DNA from: an uncultured Selenomonadales bacterium
Lineage (GTDB): Bacteria > Bacillota > Negativicutes > Selenomonadales > Selenomonadaceae
Direction of reading: 5' to 3'
Length of the DNA stretch: 7,323 nt
NCBI GenBank assembly: GCA_947305445.1
Contig: CAMZDU010000046.1
Location: 1-7,323, forward strand
Both the position numbers and the translations under genes were made by a program. Of this stretch, positions 7,238 to 7,323 are shown in pieces. The notes under the pieces are model-generated. The model had not been told where the DNA came from. It searched no databases and saw only the letters and a program-made list of their open reading frames with translations. Numbering within the stretch: the first letter of the stretch is position 1; the number at the start of each line of letters is the position of its first letter.

Positions 7238-7323
7238 AAAGCAAATGGTAGGGTTGATACAAGTGACCCATTAGATGTAATCCCAAGCAAGACTGATAGA
7301 GAAACCTTGCTTGATAATAATAT
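7238..7323. other. AT-rich sequence unlike the adjoining cyclase gene
   Basis: Of these 86 bases, 31 are G or C, clearly lower than in most of the window. None of the three minus-strand frames gives the expected sensor-domain sequence in continuation of the cyclase. Two other frames stay open to the edge: a plus-strand one (reading about ANGRVDTSDPLDVIPSKTDR) and a minus-strand one antisense to it. The stretch contains an inverted repeat AAGCAAG (7285-7291) / CTTGCTT (7306-7312) with a 14-base loop. It may be the edge of an inserted element or a rearrangement, but too little is visible to name it. Confidence 0.4.

Noticed and set aside
7285..7312. Inverted repeat as a terminator
   Set aside because: The seven-base stem has a 14-base loop, little GC and no T-run on either strand, so it is not a convincing terminator.

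Overview
The window looks like the chromosome of a diderm member of the Firmicutes, most likely a gut or rumen species of the Negativicutes (Selenomonadaceae-like). The assignment is an inference. It rests on strong Shine-Dalgarno sequences, roughly balanced GC, and a large TadE/TadG-like protein and a CofE-like ligase whose sequence style resembles that group. No rRNA, tRNA, CRISPR array or complete mobile element is visible. All convincing genes lie on the minus strand, so transcription runs from high to low coordinates.

The first transcription unit enters from the right edge. It holds a GGDEF diguanylate cyclase (about 7237-6320) whose N-terminal sensor is missing or disrupted. After 28 bases comes a 958-residue protein with a TadE/TadG-type N-terminus (6291-3415). 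The unit ends at a strong rho-independent terminator (3341-3374). The pair suggests c-di-GMP signalling next to a surface or pilus-type protein.

The second unit starts at an extended -10 promoter (about 3287-3295) and holds four tightly spaced genes. In order they are: a membrane-anchored protein of unknown function (3252-2713, TTG start), a CofE/F420-0:gamma-glutamyl-ligase-like protein (2704-2045), a 65-residue coiled-coil protein (2028-1831), and a secreted GH84 beta-N-acetylglucosaminidase (1772-333). It ends in a hairpin with T-runs on both strands (281-326). What links a CofE-like enzyme, a small coiled-coil protein and a hexosaminidase is not evident from sequence.

The left 330 bases contain no convincing gene: only the terminator, a low-complexity stretch with short imperfect repeats, and a short start-less open stretch at the very edge. 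The right 86 bases are AT-rich (31 of 86 are G or C), do not continue the cyclase frame, and may mark an insertion or rearrangement.

No clearly new multi-gene system was identified. The items most worth checking are the CofE-like/membrane-protein pair, the truncated cyclase junction, and the very large TadG-like protein downstream of a diguanylate cyclase.
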